Below, piece by piece: positions 44,906-56,311 of a DNA stretch of 64,000 bases. This stretch comes from Plenodomus lindquistii. Lineage: Eukaryota; Ascomycota; Dothideomycetes; Pleosporales; Leptosphaeriaceae. Below the pieces are notes generated by a model. It searched no databases and had not been told where the DNA came from. It was given only the letters and a program-made list of their open reading frames with translations. The first letter of the stretch is position 1; each line of letters starts with the position of its first letter. Where the stretch lies: the NCBI GenBank assembly GCA_025504975.1, contig JANUWI010000008.1, positions 744,001-808,000 on the forward strand, in the 5' to 3' direction. Both the position numbers and the translations under genes were made by a program.

Positions 44906-46757
44906 TCAGGATGTCTCGTGCGGAGCATAGAAAAGCACAATCTCGCCCCTATCGTTCTTCCGTAGGCGCAGATCCTTCCAAAGCTCCTTCTCCTCATCCA
45001 TCTTGGAGGGCACACGCTCACGATGGTCGCTGCGCTCGCGGTGATATCTTTTCAAGGCCTTGTTGACGCTCATACCTCGCCCAGAATCAGGTCCTTTGGT
45101 GATGAAGGACATGAACAGCCCAGCTCGACTGTCAGCATCGGGCACAAGGGGCGCAAGATCACCGTTAGGGCGAATGATAAGCTGACCGTCACCATCAAGT
45201 GCAGGTGACTCCGACCCAGAAGGACGATATTCGATAGCTTTGGTGGCCTTTCGCTCTGGTGCTGGCGACACAGAGGAAGAGTATTGTCGGCGGCGCTGTC
45301 GACGTGACTCCTTCGTGGACTCGTCTCGCTTCTTCTTAGGCCTGATCTTTACCAGAGCCGTGCCATTCTTTCGCTCAATGCGCTCGCGTTCACGCTCACG
45401 ACCCCTCTCCTTCTCCTTCTTTCCGCCCGATTCACGCCTCTTCGTCTCAGTCTTGCGCTGCTTCTTTTGCTGCACATCCCAGTCCTTTTGGGCGCGTAAA
45501 AGGGCGTTTGAATCGCCTTGCTTCGCACGCTTGATGGGGCTTAAGGGCGAATTGGCAAACTCGCCAGAGTCATCTGGCGACGGTGGAAACTCTGGGCGAG
45601 CGAGTAATCGATTCAATCCACCAGTAAGGCCAGTGTGGAAGCTGGGAGGTGCGTCGAGCATGGTTGTGTCCTGCTCGTGAGCGCGAACTAGCGACATGTC
45701 TAACTCGGTGGGCGAACTCTTGCGCTTCCGCTTGCGATCCGTCTTCTTGTCAGTGGTCTCGACATCTGTGTCACGAGACTTGGTCCTGGAGTGCTTCGAC
45801 TTAGGAGCGGGCGTCGTATACGAGTCGTAGCGTTCATTCGATGGGCGGAGAGGCTCGTCACCATTGGCAAAGTCGTTCTGCGCAAAGCCTTGATCCTCAT
45901 CCCGGACCTGGTATGTCATGACATCGTTGATGGATGGCATGTGCTCCTGCTCGTGGACGGGTGGTTGACTGTACGCAGGTGGCTGACTGTCTTCGAGCAT
46001 GCGCGATTCATCGACGGCCTTGTACGTTCGGGGAGCAGCAGGAGTCTCCATGCCTTCGAGGAAATCAAAGACATTTGGGGGCTGAATGGACGGCTGCTCG
46101 TGATAGCCCAAAGAGTATGCGGCGGGAGGTGGGGTGGGACAACGAGGAGGGGCATCTACGACAGCAATGGTGTTCTCTGCGTTGGACGCATCCTCGACAT
46201 GGGCGTTATGGGGAGTAAGCGCCTGCGAGTTGTTGTGGGAGGCAGTGTCATTCTTTTGCTGTTGACCCTTGGGTTTCTTCTCCTTGTAGAGCTTGCCCTG
46301 GTACTTCTGGTCTTCTGTGATACAGGCCTATGCGCGAGTGGTGTTAGCGCCATGTTGACGATACTCGAAAAAATTCGACGCGCAATGTTTGCGAGAACAG
46401 CAACGACTCCGAGTATGCTCAAGCAAGTAGTTAAGGGATGGCGACAGCAGTAGTGATGAGGAGATGAGGAGGGACATACCGTATGAGTTCTGTAGCTGGT
46501 GCCAGGGAAATGGACCATGCAGTCGAGGCATGTGAAGGAAGCGCCATAGCATTGATTGCGATGCGGGTCTAGTTTCTTCTTGGTGAGAACATCTCCGCAG
46601 TTCTACGCCGGTCGCAGTCAGCATGCAGCAGCAGAGGGGCCAGAGGGGCGAGGAACGAGAGGGGCCGATTTGCGCGCCGGCAGCTGAGGCGCGGCAGTGG
46701 GGAGTGGGTAGTGGGTAGTGGGGGACGTAAACACACCTCGCAGGAGAAGGATACCAT
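44906..46757 (-). CDS. LYAR-type C2HC zinc finger protein
   Basis: LYAR proteins are nucleolar and linked to rRNA synthesis and ribosome biogenesis; yeast YCR087C-A is a relative. Exons 46737-46757 (21 nt), 46480-46602 and 44906-46327 give 521 residues. Splicing assembles two C2HC fingers at the N terminus: C6-C9-H21-C25 (CENCGDVLTKKKLDPHRNQC) and C32-C35-H47-C50 (CLDCMVHFPGTSYRTHTAC). The first finger spans exons 1 and 2, and the second spans exons 2 and 3. Then comes YQGKLYKEKKPK, typical of the family. The remainder is long, charged and Lys/Arg-rich (DRKRKRKSSP, KKKRDESTKESRRQRRR), suggesting nucleic-acid binding and nuclear localisation. The fingers are convincing; function is by family. 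Confidence 0.87.
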
Positions 46758-47646
46758 GGCTGCAGGCGCAAACAATAGCTCCTCTCAACGCAGTCGGCAG
46801 CAGTGGGCGTGCGGAGTAGCGGTGTGTGCTGGCAAAAGTCAAGGGAAGATGGAGGAGTCGGTGAGGGGAGCAGCGAGTGAGGGCCTTATTGGTATCGATA
46901 CATGTTTCAGTTTGTGAGGGATGCGTTTTCAGTGTTGTTAGGGGCTAGTCTAACTCGAACGCCGCCCTGACAGCAACGGAGCGCCACTCGAGTGCCGCCG
47001 ACAGCATGCACCATGCGCGCTCGCGCCTCCCGACCTGCTCAAACTGTCACGCGACTGGCCATGCACGCCTGCAGCCCGCGAGCCACGCGCCGGACAGACG
47101 TCAGAGCGAACTGGTGGTGCTCGCGCGGGCCCGCATGTTGAACAGCCCCTGGCGCTGCGTATCCACGGCGCGCATGAAGTCGGCCTCTGCTCGCGCACTT
47201 CACTTGTTTCTGCAAGTCGGGCAAGAGCGGGGACGTCGCAAGTAAACTGCTGCATTCCCGCAGACCATCGTGGGTGATAAACCGCCTTGCTTGCGTGGCG
47301 GCTCTATCGACAGGGCTCCTCCTGTCTGAGGGCTGATCACTTGAACCATGATTTCTATCCCACCATCACTGCGGCCAGTCCAAGACATGTCTTCTTGAAA
47401 CCTGCTGATATGCAAGCCTTGCGATCAGCCGGCCAATCCGGCGAAGCCAGACTACCGTGGCCCAAGTCTTGCTGCTTTGTCGTGTCTGCGGCTTGTGGCG
47501 AGTGCCGCAGAGAACAAGCGCTTCAAGTGCCAAGTTCTGGTACACGGCGTACATCGTCACAAGTACATGTCTTGATATGCACCCCTTGGAGGTGCATCTC
47601 TGCACATCGTCATGTTGCTTTTGGCTAAGCGCCATATACCCCGGGT
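46758..47646. other. Intergenic, LYAR-type upstream and ERV2 downstream
   Basis: About 0.9 kb with the promoter of the LYAR-type gene and the ERV2 3' UTR. Nothing coding is supported. Confidence 0.45.
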
Positions 47647-48356
47647 TCATGCAGCTGTGCTCTGACCCAATGCTTCCGGTTTGTCGTCGCCGCAGCCACA
47701 ATCATATGCGTCCCCAATGTTCTTGCAGTCGAATTCAGGCTTCTTCAGCCGTTTGTTGACAATGTTGTGTACATAGCAGCCCCACATTGCCGCCGCCGTT
47801 CGCGACGACACTTGAGGGGGGTATTTGGCAAGAACTTGTCCAAAGTGTTCGGCGCATTCCCCACTGCGCACATGGTCAGCTTACGCATGACTCCATAGTA
47901 CAATCGCATAGCGCCGTATGAGCGAGACATACCAAGGATACAGTCGCTGGAACAGGTGTACGTATGACCGCAGTGCCTCCTGCTCCTCTTCCGAAGGGTT
48001 TTCAGGAAAGCGGCCGAACGTGGTGTGTAGAACTTTCCATGCGGCACGACCAAGTTCTGCCCTGCAAGGAGATCAGCTGTTGGCCCACACTCTATAGTGT
48101 TGCCGTGGTGCGGCTCGGAGTCCGTCTGTGGCGCTTCGTGGACGTACTTGGCCGTCGCGTTCCCCAACTTGGGGGCAATGGCATGCCCAGTAAGCAAGGC
48201 TTCGCTTGCATGGCTCTGTGGCTTCCAAAGCGTTGCTGTCGGCGCCAGGTGTCCTGAAGTTGCTCTGTACGGGCCGAGTAAGAGAAATGAGGCGATGGCG
48301 AACGCAGAGACGGCGATAAGGGCGAAGCGAGCCTTGATGCTGGTGATGCGGATCAT
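47647..48356 (-). CDS. ERV2: ER FAD-linked sulfhydryl oxidase Erv2
   Basis: Erv2 makes disulphide bonds in the ER lumen, passing electrons through FAD to oxygen. Exons 48148-48356, 47933-48061 and 47647-47863 give 184 residues. The N terminus has a short basic start and one hydrophobic anchor (FALIAVSAFAIASFLLLGPY), matching a type II ER protein. Splicing joins LGNATAK to AELGRAAWKVLHTTFGRFP, the conserved start of the Erv/ALR helix bundle. The redox motif CGEC is built across intron 2 (LYP-CGECAEHF). FAD contacts follow (WGCYVHNIVNKRLKKPEFDC). The C-terminal CGCG resembles the shuttle cysteines of Erv2. The ATG at 48356 gives the proper anchor. The identification is strong. Confidence 0.92.
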
Positions 48357-48867
48357 GTCTGAGTTTTGTGTTCTGCAGGTGTACATATGGGTGAAGGGCG
48401 AGTGCTAGCGGAAAAGTATCAAGTCCATGATCTGCCGTCGGGAGTTTGTGTCTCTGAAGGGCGAGATGCCCCCCAGGTCATGCCAAGCATCAACGCTCGT
48501 GCTTGTGCTTGTCTCCTCGTGTTCGCTCCATTGCGGGTAAAGCTGCCGCCTACAGGAACAAAGCTGGCTCAGCCGAGGAAGATCAGGGTCAAAGTTAGCT
48601 TACGCCAATGCAGCACAAAAAAGGTACCGTGGTAGACGGTGTGAAAAGTGACAACTGGAATGGTCGCATTTTGATATATCGAGACGGTTGCAGGAGGATA
48701 TCGGCGGATAGACGTCACCGATATCGCTCTCGGAGCTGAGCTTTACAGCACGGCGTTAACACCTCAAAACTTGAGGGCCAGGGCTGTCGTTGACTCTGCG
48801 CACAAAGTTAGGAACCACTCGAACACATTCAACACCAACCAATATTACCCACAATATCATCGCAATC
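48357..48867. promoter_or_regulatory. Shared divergent promoter, ERV2 and BCAT
   Basis: The start codons of two outward-facing genes are 511 bp apart. No specific element is identified with confidence. Confidence 0.45.
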
Positions 48868-50165
48868 ATGGCAGACTTTCCTCCTCCACCAGTCAATACC
48901 ATTGGTATGTCAATTGTGTCTGTGGACATGCTAGGTATTCGGGAGTTTCGGAAGGACTTGCGTTGACATTGCAATAGATTGGAACAACATGGGATTCAAG
49001 ATCCGAGAAGGTAAGCCAGTCTGATTGACGCGTTTCTTCTTAGTAAATACCTGACTCTTCACAGTCGCTGGTCATGTAGAATCACATTACTCCAAGGAAA
49101 CGGGAGAGTGGACTCCTCCAACGTTTGTCAAGGATCCCTTCCTACGGATTCACGGCATGGCTCCAGGCCTCAATTATGGTATGCAGTGCTACGAGGGATT
49201 GAAAGCATTCCGTGCGCCAGACAATACAATCAACATCTTCAGACCACAGAAGAACGCCGAGCGGATGCAACACTCTGCCTCGTTCATTTCGATTCCAGAT
49301 GTACCTACAGATCACTTCCTTGCGTGTTGTAGTCTGGCTGTAGGTATGAATGCGGCGTATGTGCCCCCTCATGAGACAGGAGGAGCCATGTATGTGCGAC
49401 CCCTACTGTTTGGCAGTTCGGCGCAGTTGGGCCTGAATCCGCCCCAGGAGTACACTTTCGTCGTTTACTGCATTCCCACTGGTGTTTACCATGGCACAGC
49501 ACCAGTCGATGCAGTCATCCTCGAAGACTTTGATCGTGCCGCTCCAGAGGGCACAGGCTCAGCAAAGGTTGGCGGTAACTACGCCCCAGTCCTGCGACAC
49601 AGCGAGAAGGCCTACAAAGCGGGATACGGGATCACATTACATCTCGACAGTAAGACGAGGAGTGTGATTGATGAGTTTTCCACTTCGGCTTTCATCGGTG
49701 TCAAGAAGGATGGCGACAAGGTGAAGCTCGTTGCGTCAAGCAGCAAGAACATCATCAAGAGTGTCACTGGTGACAGCGTACTCCAAATTGCGGAGTCTTT
49801 AGGCTGGGAAACCGAGTCCCGAGAGGTGCGTCTCCCGATTTGTATTTGAATAACAACAGCCTGACTGTCCAAAGATTGCATACGATGAGCTCAACTCGTT
49901 CGACGAAGTTTTGGCTGCCGGTACCGCTGCAGCTCTGGTTCCGATTAGGTCAATCCACCTGGAGTCGAAGGGTGACAAGTTCAGTTATTCCGCGGCGTCG
50001 AAGGATCCAGGCCCCGTGTGTGCTAAGCTCCTCACGACCCTCAAGGGAATTCAGCAAGGCAAGATCGAAGACAAGAAGAACTGGCTGTTCAGAGTCGAGA
50101 AGCCAGAGCAATTTGGCAAGACAGAGACGAATGGGGGTGCTAAGACAGTGGGACAATTGCCATAA
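48868..50165 (+). CDS. Branched-chain amino acid aminotransferase
   Basis: This fold-type IV PLP enzyme interconverts branched-chain amino acids and their keto acids; some members also finish methionine salvage. Exons 48868-48904, 48978-49010, 49065-49825 and 49875-50165 give 373 residues. LNYGMQCYEGLKAFR is the family entry motif. The PLP Lys is Lys191 in GTGSAKVGGNYAP. YVRPLLFGSS and PIRSIHL also fit. No presequence is seen (MADFPPPPVNTIDW), so a cytosolic form is likely. The block IDEFSTSAFIGV corresponds to the motif before the cofactor phosphate and has Ala where Asn is common. It resembles the fungal BCAT group that includes ToxF of the HC-toxin pathway, but no cluster genes adjoin it. 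Confidence 0.9.
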
Positions 50166-50784
50166 ATGTGTCGACGGTCAAGGTGTACGTCAATTCGTTA
50201 CAGCAAAATACGGGTCAGTCGTTACCTTTTGAAACGACCGCAACAAAGAGTACAGAGGCGCCTTGTAAAAAAAAGTATCAGCTCGCGAATAATCGAATAA
50301 AAGAACGTGATCGAGAACCTCGTTTAGCGCTTCTCCAGTTGCCTGTTGTTGCCCGTTGACGAGGACAGGAAACTAGCAACTTGAAGTACAACAAAGTATC
50401 TCGATGACGACTGCAAATAGGGACTTCACAGTCTATTCATTCGATTCCTTCTGTGACGCTTGCCCAAGATCAGTAAACATGAATATGCTACTACTAACAG
50501 TTGAACAGCACCGCGATTCGTTCACGTACTAACCAATTGGACAAAGCGCGAGGCGACGTCATCCCTGCTCCCCCACCCCTCGGCTTGTGGCATGTGGACC
50601 ACGCGTCAACCGTACGACCAAGACCAGACACACCCTTTCTCGACCGTCTTCCCTGCATACCCCCGGTCCTTCTCCCTCTCCACTGTTTTTCTTTGTTTCT
50701 ACCGCCTTGTAACGGTGTACGGGTACTGCCGCGTCGCAGTTTCTAGAGCAAACCTTATCGAATTGATCGCTCTTGTGCTACACC
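50166..50784. other. Intergenic, BCAT downstream and deneddylase upstream
   Basis: About 620 bp with a pyrimidine-rich tract around 50630-50700 just before the deneddylase start, as is common in fungal promoters. Nothing else is seen. Confidence 0.5.
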
Positions 50785-51738
50785 ATGGGACTCTCTAAGC
50801 TCGTGGAGAAGGGGAGGAGACATTTGGGCGATCCTGCTCCGGACGAGGCGTATCTATCTTGTGAGTTCTGCCTAGTGCAGTGGACATATGTGACTCGAGC
50901 TGACCGAGTGCTTTATAGACCATGATGTGAGGGGTGTGTATGCCTCGCCTACCCTTCAACTTGCGCCTCGCACTGCGCGCAAGGCAACCAGGGCTAACAG
51001 GGTGTAGTTATGAGAGCAGACGTTGATAGCATAAAAGATGATTGGCTCACAGATAACGTGTGTATACTACTTGAGTTGGTCGACAAGTATGACTGACGCT
51101 GACCATTTCTACAGGCAATCGCATTCTGGCAAGAGTTTGTTTCACAGAATCAAGATGAAGCATGTGCACTGACACTTGCTAGATTCCTCGAGCGCGAAGA
51201 GCTCAATGCCTTCCCGAAAGCCTCCATCGTGCTCCTCCGTCCCTCCATGTCGTACATGCTCATGCAGACCGCCGAGCCCCTCTCGCTGAAGGAAGTCCTT
51301 CCAAACTTCGCTACCACCACACATGTCTTCCTCCCCATCAACGACAATATCGACGTCACACAAGCAGAAGGCGGATCGCATTGGTCACTTCTTCTTGTAT
51401 CGATCATCGACGGCGTATCGTTTCACTACGATTCCATGGCGCAATCAAATGAGCGAGAAGCCCGAAATACAACAATGAAGATGGAGCAGTTGATTGGCAA
51501 GAGGCTGAGATTCATACCCATGGAAGATAGTCCGCAACAAGACAACGGGAGCGACTGCGGTGTCTTTGTGTGTGTGCTCATGAGACATTTGTTGCTCAAG
51601 AGGCTTTTGAGGGCGGACGCAAGTAAGAAGGTTAGCATGAGTATGAGGGATACGCATATCAACGCGAAGGACGGGCGAAAGACTATGCTCAAGGTTATCG
51701 AGGAGAGCAAGAAGGAGGGTGAGAGGAGACGCTCGTAA
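50785..51738 (+). CDS. NEDD8-specific Ulp1-like cysteine protease (DEN1/SENP8-type)
   Basis: DEN1/SENP8 enzymes process NEDD8 and remove it from substrates; Aspergillus DenA controls development. Exons 50785-50860, 50919-50933, 51008-51057 and 51115-51738 give 254 residues. Exon 2 is only 15 nt, and the junctions rebuild YHDVRVMRADVDSIKDDWLTDNAI, the conserved C48 entry segment. The triad is present: His in GGSHWSLLLV, Asp in HYDSMAQ, Gln and Cys in QQDNGSDCGVFVC. The DDWL segment and modest length point to the NEDD8 branch rather than Ulp1/Ulp2, which are longer. The C terminus is basic (ESKKEGERRRS). Specificity is inferred from subgroup resemblance. Confidence 0.88.
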
Positions 51739-52316
51739 GTCTTGCAAGGATCATAACGTGACAACCACTAATCGGCTGTTGAAGACGTAGCCATTCCCCA
51801 TGGCGACCCAAGTCATCGTCGTCCAAGAGTCCACCGCGTATTGGGAACGAGCAACCCGAGAACGCTCACGGCGTTCGACGGAGCACGGACAGTCGTAGCA
51901 GTAATCTGCGATGAATCGACCCACATCGTGGTCCAAAGCAGCTACAATACGTGCTCAATACATCACAGGCTTGAGCGCTCCATGATTGAGATCACCCGGT
52001 CACGTATTTACCTAGCCTTGGTGGATCGCTCTCAAGCAAGCCGCACATCGCCTCGAGGATCGCTACGAAACGGCACTCCTAGACGGAATATAGTCTAATG
52101 CACTTTATGTAAATAACGATAAGGCCCCGGATATATCAGAGGGCTATCCAAGTATGATACCTCTTACAGATTGTCACACCCAATACATGCATCTGCGACC
52201 TGCAAAATGAAGCTCTTGTTGATATACAAAGTAAACCCAACATGCCGAATCCCAAACGCCAAAGATGCATCTAAGTCGTGTAGAACCGCGACGAATAAAA
52301 CCACGTAGCCTTTTCG
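51739..52316. other. Convergent 3' region, deneddylase and GH47
   Basis: The two 3' UTRs meet in this 580 bp stretch. An 85-codon frame at 51841-52098 has no recognisable pattern, and the deneddylase already ends in a proper stop. Confidence 0.5.
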
Positions 52317-54497
52317 CTATGACGGGGTTGTAGCCTTTGGCGAAGCCCCAGGTGTAGCTGGTATGAGATTACCCTTTGCGTCCCTGGGTATCCTCTCCCA
52401 ACCAGTCTTAAATCTCTTTCTACTCGCATCGAATCTTGGGAACGGATGTGCCTCGGTATTCAGCACCACTTGATCCAATGGTAAAAGATCGTCTGGGCCG
52501 AAGAGGAGGTACATGTATTTGAGTGTCTCAGCCTATTCAAACTTAGCAACAAAGTCTATCACGTCAAACACAAGCTCAGAACAACTTACCAGCCAAAAAC
52601 TCTCCATATTATCCCGTTGTGGCGGCGGAATGGTTCGTACATCGCCCACAGAAGTGAAACCCCCGCCACCTTCAACCATGGTGTAGTTGACAAACGACTG
52701 GAACATATCCCATCCCCACTCACGGTAAATCTCGTCGCCGGTGATGCGCCACATGTACAACAAGCTCTCCACCGTCTCTGGTCGTTGCAGGTTATGTGCA
52801 TCAGCGGGCTTAATTACGAAATCTGATTTCCAGCCCTCGCCGTCGGGCACTGTGGTATCAAGTTCAGACTTTGACGGCAGGATTTCTGTTCTGTACATCT
52901 TTGGTGGGTCGTCGAGTTCAAAATGAGCGATTTCCGGGGCCAGACCAGTAGCGGTGACTTTGTACATGCCCATGCACGTCTTTGCTAATTCACGGGCGAG
53001 TTGCATGTCCTCTTCCTGCTTCTTGCCCCATCCTGGCTGCTTCTTTGCTTCAGCGAGCGTGGCGCCACTTGTTGCTGCGAGAGCGATAGTGCCGGGTAGG
53101 AAGCAGACTAAGTGGTCCATTTTAGGATGGAGACGACCTTCAATGCCCTCTGGACGTTCTGCGAGGACGGTGAAGTGGCTGTGCTTTGTGTAGGCGAGGA
53201 GATGTTTCTTTGCGCCGTCAAGAGACTCTTTCCACATGTCTAGATAGACGGGCTCTTGCTTTGATGTTTGTAGATATTGCTTGATCAGGTACTCGTAGTA
53301 GCTGTCGCCACGACTGCCCCAGCGGATCTCAGACCCGCGGAAGGTGCCTGTGTTGGCATAGATGAAGATTGGAAGAAGGCCGTCCTTTGCGCCGTTGTTG
53401 TCAACGACTTGCATGACCTTCTCGGCCTTTTCCCAGTAGTGTGATTCGCCAGTTAGGTAGGCGAGGTACTTGAGTTCCAGCTGAAGTGTGGTGGCTTCAG
53501 CGGTTGAGGATGCTCCTCCATCGGCGTGGGACGCTTGGCCTTTGCCGTCCTTGAGAACAACGCTGGCCCAAGGAACACCAGAGGGCGACTCGAATGCGCC
53601 TAGGACACGGTCTGCTAGGTCGGTCGCCTTTTCGAGAAACAGGTCTTCTTCGTTGGCCTTCGCAGGCTTAAGCCCAGGAAGTGTTTCTTGGAGGTAGTGT
53701 GCTGACAAAAGACCGCCGAGCATCCGTATTGTTGTTTCGAAAGTGTTTACATCTTGCTTCTTATCGTAATCCAATGTTGTGGATACCCACTCGCGCGCAT
53801 GGTTGAGCTCTTTGGTGAGGTTCATGATCATCAGCGTGTCCAGCGCATCGACGATGATCCAGCCCATGCCATTAGGCTCTGCCATGTAGCGACCGCTCTT
53901 CGAGACCGGGTGGTATTCGTCGTAGCCCCAGCCATGCTCCTCGTAAGCGTTCCAGCTCAGTAGGAATGCATCCTTGACTGCTTGTCTCCGCTTCTCCCAG
54001 TCTACCTTGCCCTTCTTCACTCCTGTATTGCTGCCTACAACAGAGCCCAGATTGGTCTTGCTATCTTTCTGTTCGCCCTCCACGCTCACGCTTGATCCCC
54101 CTGACCACCCTAGCCAATATAACAGTCCGAGGAGCAACAATACGATGGTCCCTATTCCCCCCTTGCTCTTTACGAAGCTCTTGCGTCCCCTTGCACCGCC
54201 ACCATATCCATAACCATTCGGCTTGTCCTTGTACATTGGTAGACCTTTCTCTTTCCCAGTGACCTTGTTCCAGACATTATCCTCGAAGCGACGCTGAGCG
54301 TTCTCAAAGTTGGGCACGTTGCGCGGGACAGCGAAGGACATGTCGGAGTCCTGGATCGCCTGTTTCGTGGCCTCGACTGCCTTGACCGAGGACTCGAGAG
54401 CTCTGGACGCGGTCTGAGAGGCGGCGTTCTGTATGAGAGAGAGTGCGGATGGTGATGTTCTGCCGCGGATGTTGAACGGGTCGCGTGTCGAGTTCAT
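52317..54497 (-). CDS. MNS1: Class I alpha-1,2-mannosidase (GH47)
   Basis: GH47 enzymes trim alpha-1,2-mannose from N-glycans in the ER or Golgi with calcium at the active site. Exons 52590-54497 and 52317-52532 with a 57-nt intron give 707 residues. The ATG at 54497 (MNSTRDPFNIRG) is the first in the frame; the upstream extension opens at a TTG. A type II anchor follows near residues 115-135 (GTIVLLLLGLLYWLGW), after a cytosolic stretch. Catalytic-domain landmarks are AFLLSWNAYEEHGWGYDEYHP, IVDALDTLMIM, TFETTIRMLGGLLSAHY, EIRWGSRGDSYYEYLIKQYL, LRPETVESLLYMWRITGD-like text, and FWLAETLKYMYLLF across the intron. VVLNTEAHPF is near the end, with the Thr that binds calcium. The length suits a membrane-anchored form. 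Confidence 0.93.
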
Positions 54498-54985
54498 TGG
54501 ACTACTTGAGGCGTCCTCTTTCCCGCTCCAGACTCTTGAGATCGGCAATTGTAGCAGTTCACTATGGCGCCCTTATCGATGTCCCAGGCGGAGACATTGT
54601 CCGTCCAAGCTGTCCATCGTTTCATATGATCGACTGCAAGCGGCATCTCGCTCATTCGCCAGGTGTTCGTTACTCTCCCAAAGCAGACGGCTTGGCGGAC
54701 CAGGGTGCCAGCCTGTCAGCCACAACTCACTTGCGGAGCTCGCGGGGGTGCGCCACTGACTCCTTGCGACGATCTCCCTGCGGCGTACACTCTACATTTC
54801 ACATTACGGCGTTGTGTCGTCACTAAGAATTGTCCGCATAATATGGCGTCCTCTCAGGACAACAGAGTCTTTTGCTTCTTCAGTAATCACAATACTCGTC
54901 ACCACAACGGCAGTCCCTTCTCAAGTGTGAGAGCCTTTTGGTCGTCACGTGAACGCAGCACAGTACACTCAGGATCTTCATCATC
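54498..54985. promoter_or_regulatory. Shared divergent promoter, GH47 and MBL-fold genes
   Basis: The spacer of 488 bp serves two outward-facing genes. No defined site is recognised. Confidence 0.45.
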
Positions 54986-56020
54986 ATGAAGCGCATCCAG
55001 ATAACCCCAAACACCTCCGGGCCCCCTACAAATCTGGATACCACTGTTCCTGCCTCGCTCCCCGACGCGAAGGAAACCAAGATCCACCCCAACAACGCCC
55101 CCTCTGATACCAACGCCTCACTGTTCTTCGTTGGCACCGCAACCACAATCTTAGAATGGGAAGGTCTTCGCATCTTGACCGACCCGAACTTTCTACATGC
55201 GGGGGACCACGTCCATTTGGGCCCAGGCGTGACATCAACAAGGCGCACAGATCCGGCTATTGATCTGGAAGAGTTGCCTAGAATCGACGTCATCCTGCTC
55301 TCGCATTACCACGAGGACCACTTTGACAAGGAGGTCGAAGAAAAGATGTCAAAGGGGATTCCGATCGTGACCACGCCTCATGCTAAGGAGTGTTTGACGG
55401 GAAAGGGCGACGAGTCGTTTACGAGTGTCCATGCGCTTGATTTCTGGGAGAGTTTGATCCTGGACGTGTCTTCGACGGATAAGGCGCACGGTAGCGGGCT
55501 GAGACCTAACATCAAAGTTACCGGCGTCCCAGGCAAGCATGTTCCAGATGGCGCACTAGCTGTTGCAAATGACCTCCTCGGCGCGGTCCCACCTACGAAT
55601 GGATGGATGGTCGAGCTGGGGTACTCAGATTCATCGTCACCAGACAACTTCGAGAATGGCTACAGAATTTACATATCGGGAGATACGTTGATGGTTGATG
55701 AGCTGAAGGAGATTCCGGAACGCTACAAGGATCGAAATATCGATTTGATGCTGATCCATCTCGGTGGGACGACGATTCCAGGACCTAAGCTGCCTTTGTT
55801 GATGGTTACCATGGATGCCAAACAAGGCGTGCAGTTGATGCAGCTCATCAATCCAGACTTGACGATCCCAATTCACTACGACGATTATGAAGTGTTTCTG
55901 AGTCCGTTGGATGACTTTAAGAAGGCAGTGCGCGAGGCAGGCTTGGATGAGAAGGTGATCTATCTAGACCGCAAAGATCAGTTCAAGTTCAATGTAAAAC
56001 AGGGGCAGAAATTGCAATGA
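54986..56020 (+). CDS. Metallo-beta-lactamase-fold hydrolase (COG2220-like)
   Basis: The single-exon 344-residue product has a full metal-binding set. SHYHEDH (residues 106-112) is the HxHxDH motif, His is present in the GKHVPDG region, ISGDTLMVDE supplies the bridging Asp, and IPIHYDDYE the last His. The N-terminal signature ILTDPNFLHAGDHVHLGPG resembles UlaG/NAPE-PLD-like members of COG2220 rather than true beta-lactamases. Members act on varied phosphoesters, lactones or acyl lipids, so the substrate is open. No signal peptide or membrane segment is seen, implying a cytosolic enzyme. The ATG at 54986 is followed directly by coding-like sequence. It converges on RPL38 with about 290 bp between stops. 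Confidence 0.87.
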   Translation: MKRIQITPNTSGPPTNLDTTVPASLPDAKETKIHPNNAPSDTNASLFFVGTATTILEWEGLRILTDPNFLHAGDHVHLGPGVTSTRRTDPAIDLEELPRIDVILLSHYHEDHFDKEVEEKMSKGIPIVTTPHAKECLTGKGDESFTSVHALDFWESLILDVSSTDKAHGSGLRPNIKVTGVPGKHVPDGALAVANDLLGAVPPTNGWMVELGYSDSSSPDNFENGYRIYISGDTLMVDELKEIPERYKDRNIDLMLIHLGGTTIPGPKLPLLMVTMDAKQGVQLMQLINPDLTIPIHYDDYEVFLSPLDDFKKAVREAGLDEKVIYLDRKDQFKFNVKQGQKLQ

Positions 56021-56311
56021 CTGCTGTCGTAGAGTCTGCATCCCTAAATCGGTCACAGTCAATCATCGTAGCGACTTAGATCACAGAATCCCCTGTTTTG
56101 TGTCGTGAGAATGCCGAGTGCTTTGGTGTTTGGAATGGTGTTTGACATTTTTTCATTCCTGATGGTAACCCACTATGAAAGGGTTCCACAATGCCATTGA
56201 ACAAAGGTTATCCGTAGTGACGCCGTCGCCCATGCCATCCTCTTCGTACGCATCGTGCGTTGGGTTCTTCTTGCCGTTCACGCTCCAAGCTCCTTTATTG
56301 TCACGATCCGC

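Noticed and set aside
48062..48090. 29-nt intron in ERV2 (GTGTGG donor)
   Set aside because: It is too short, and it leaves a nonconserved insert. The GTACGT donor at 48147 gives the conserved junction and a normal 86-nt intron.
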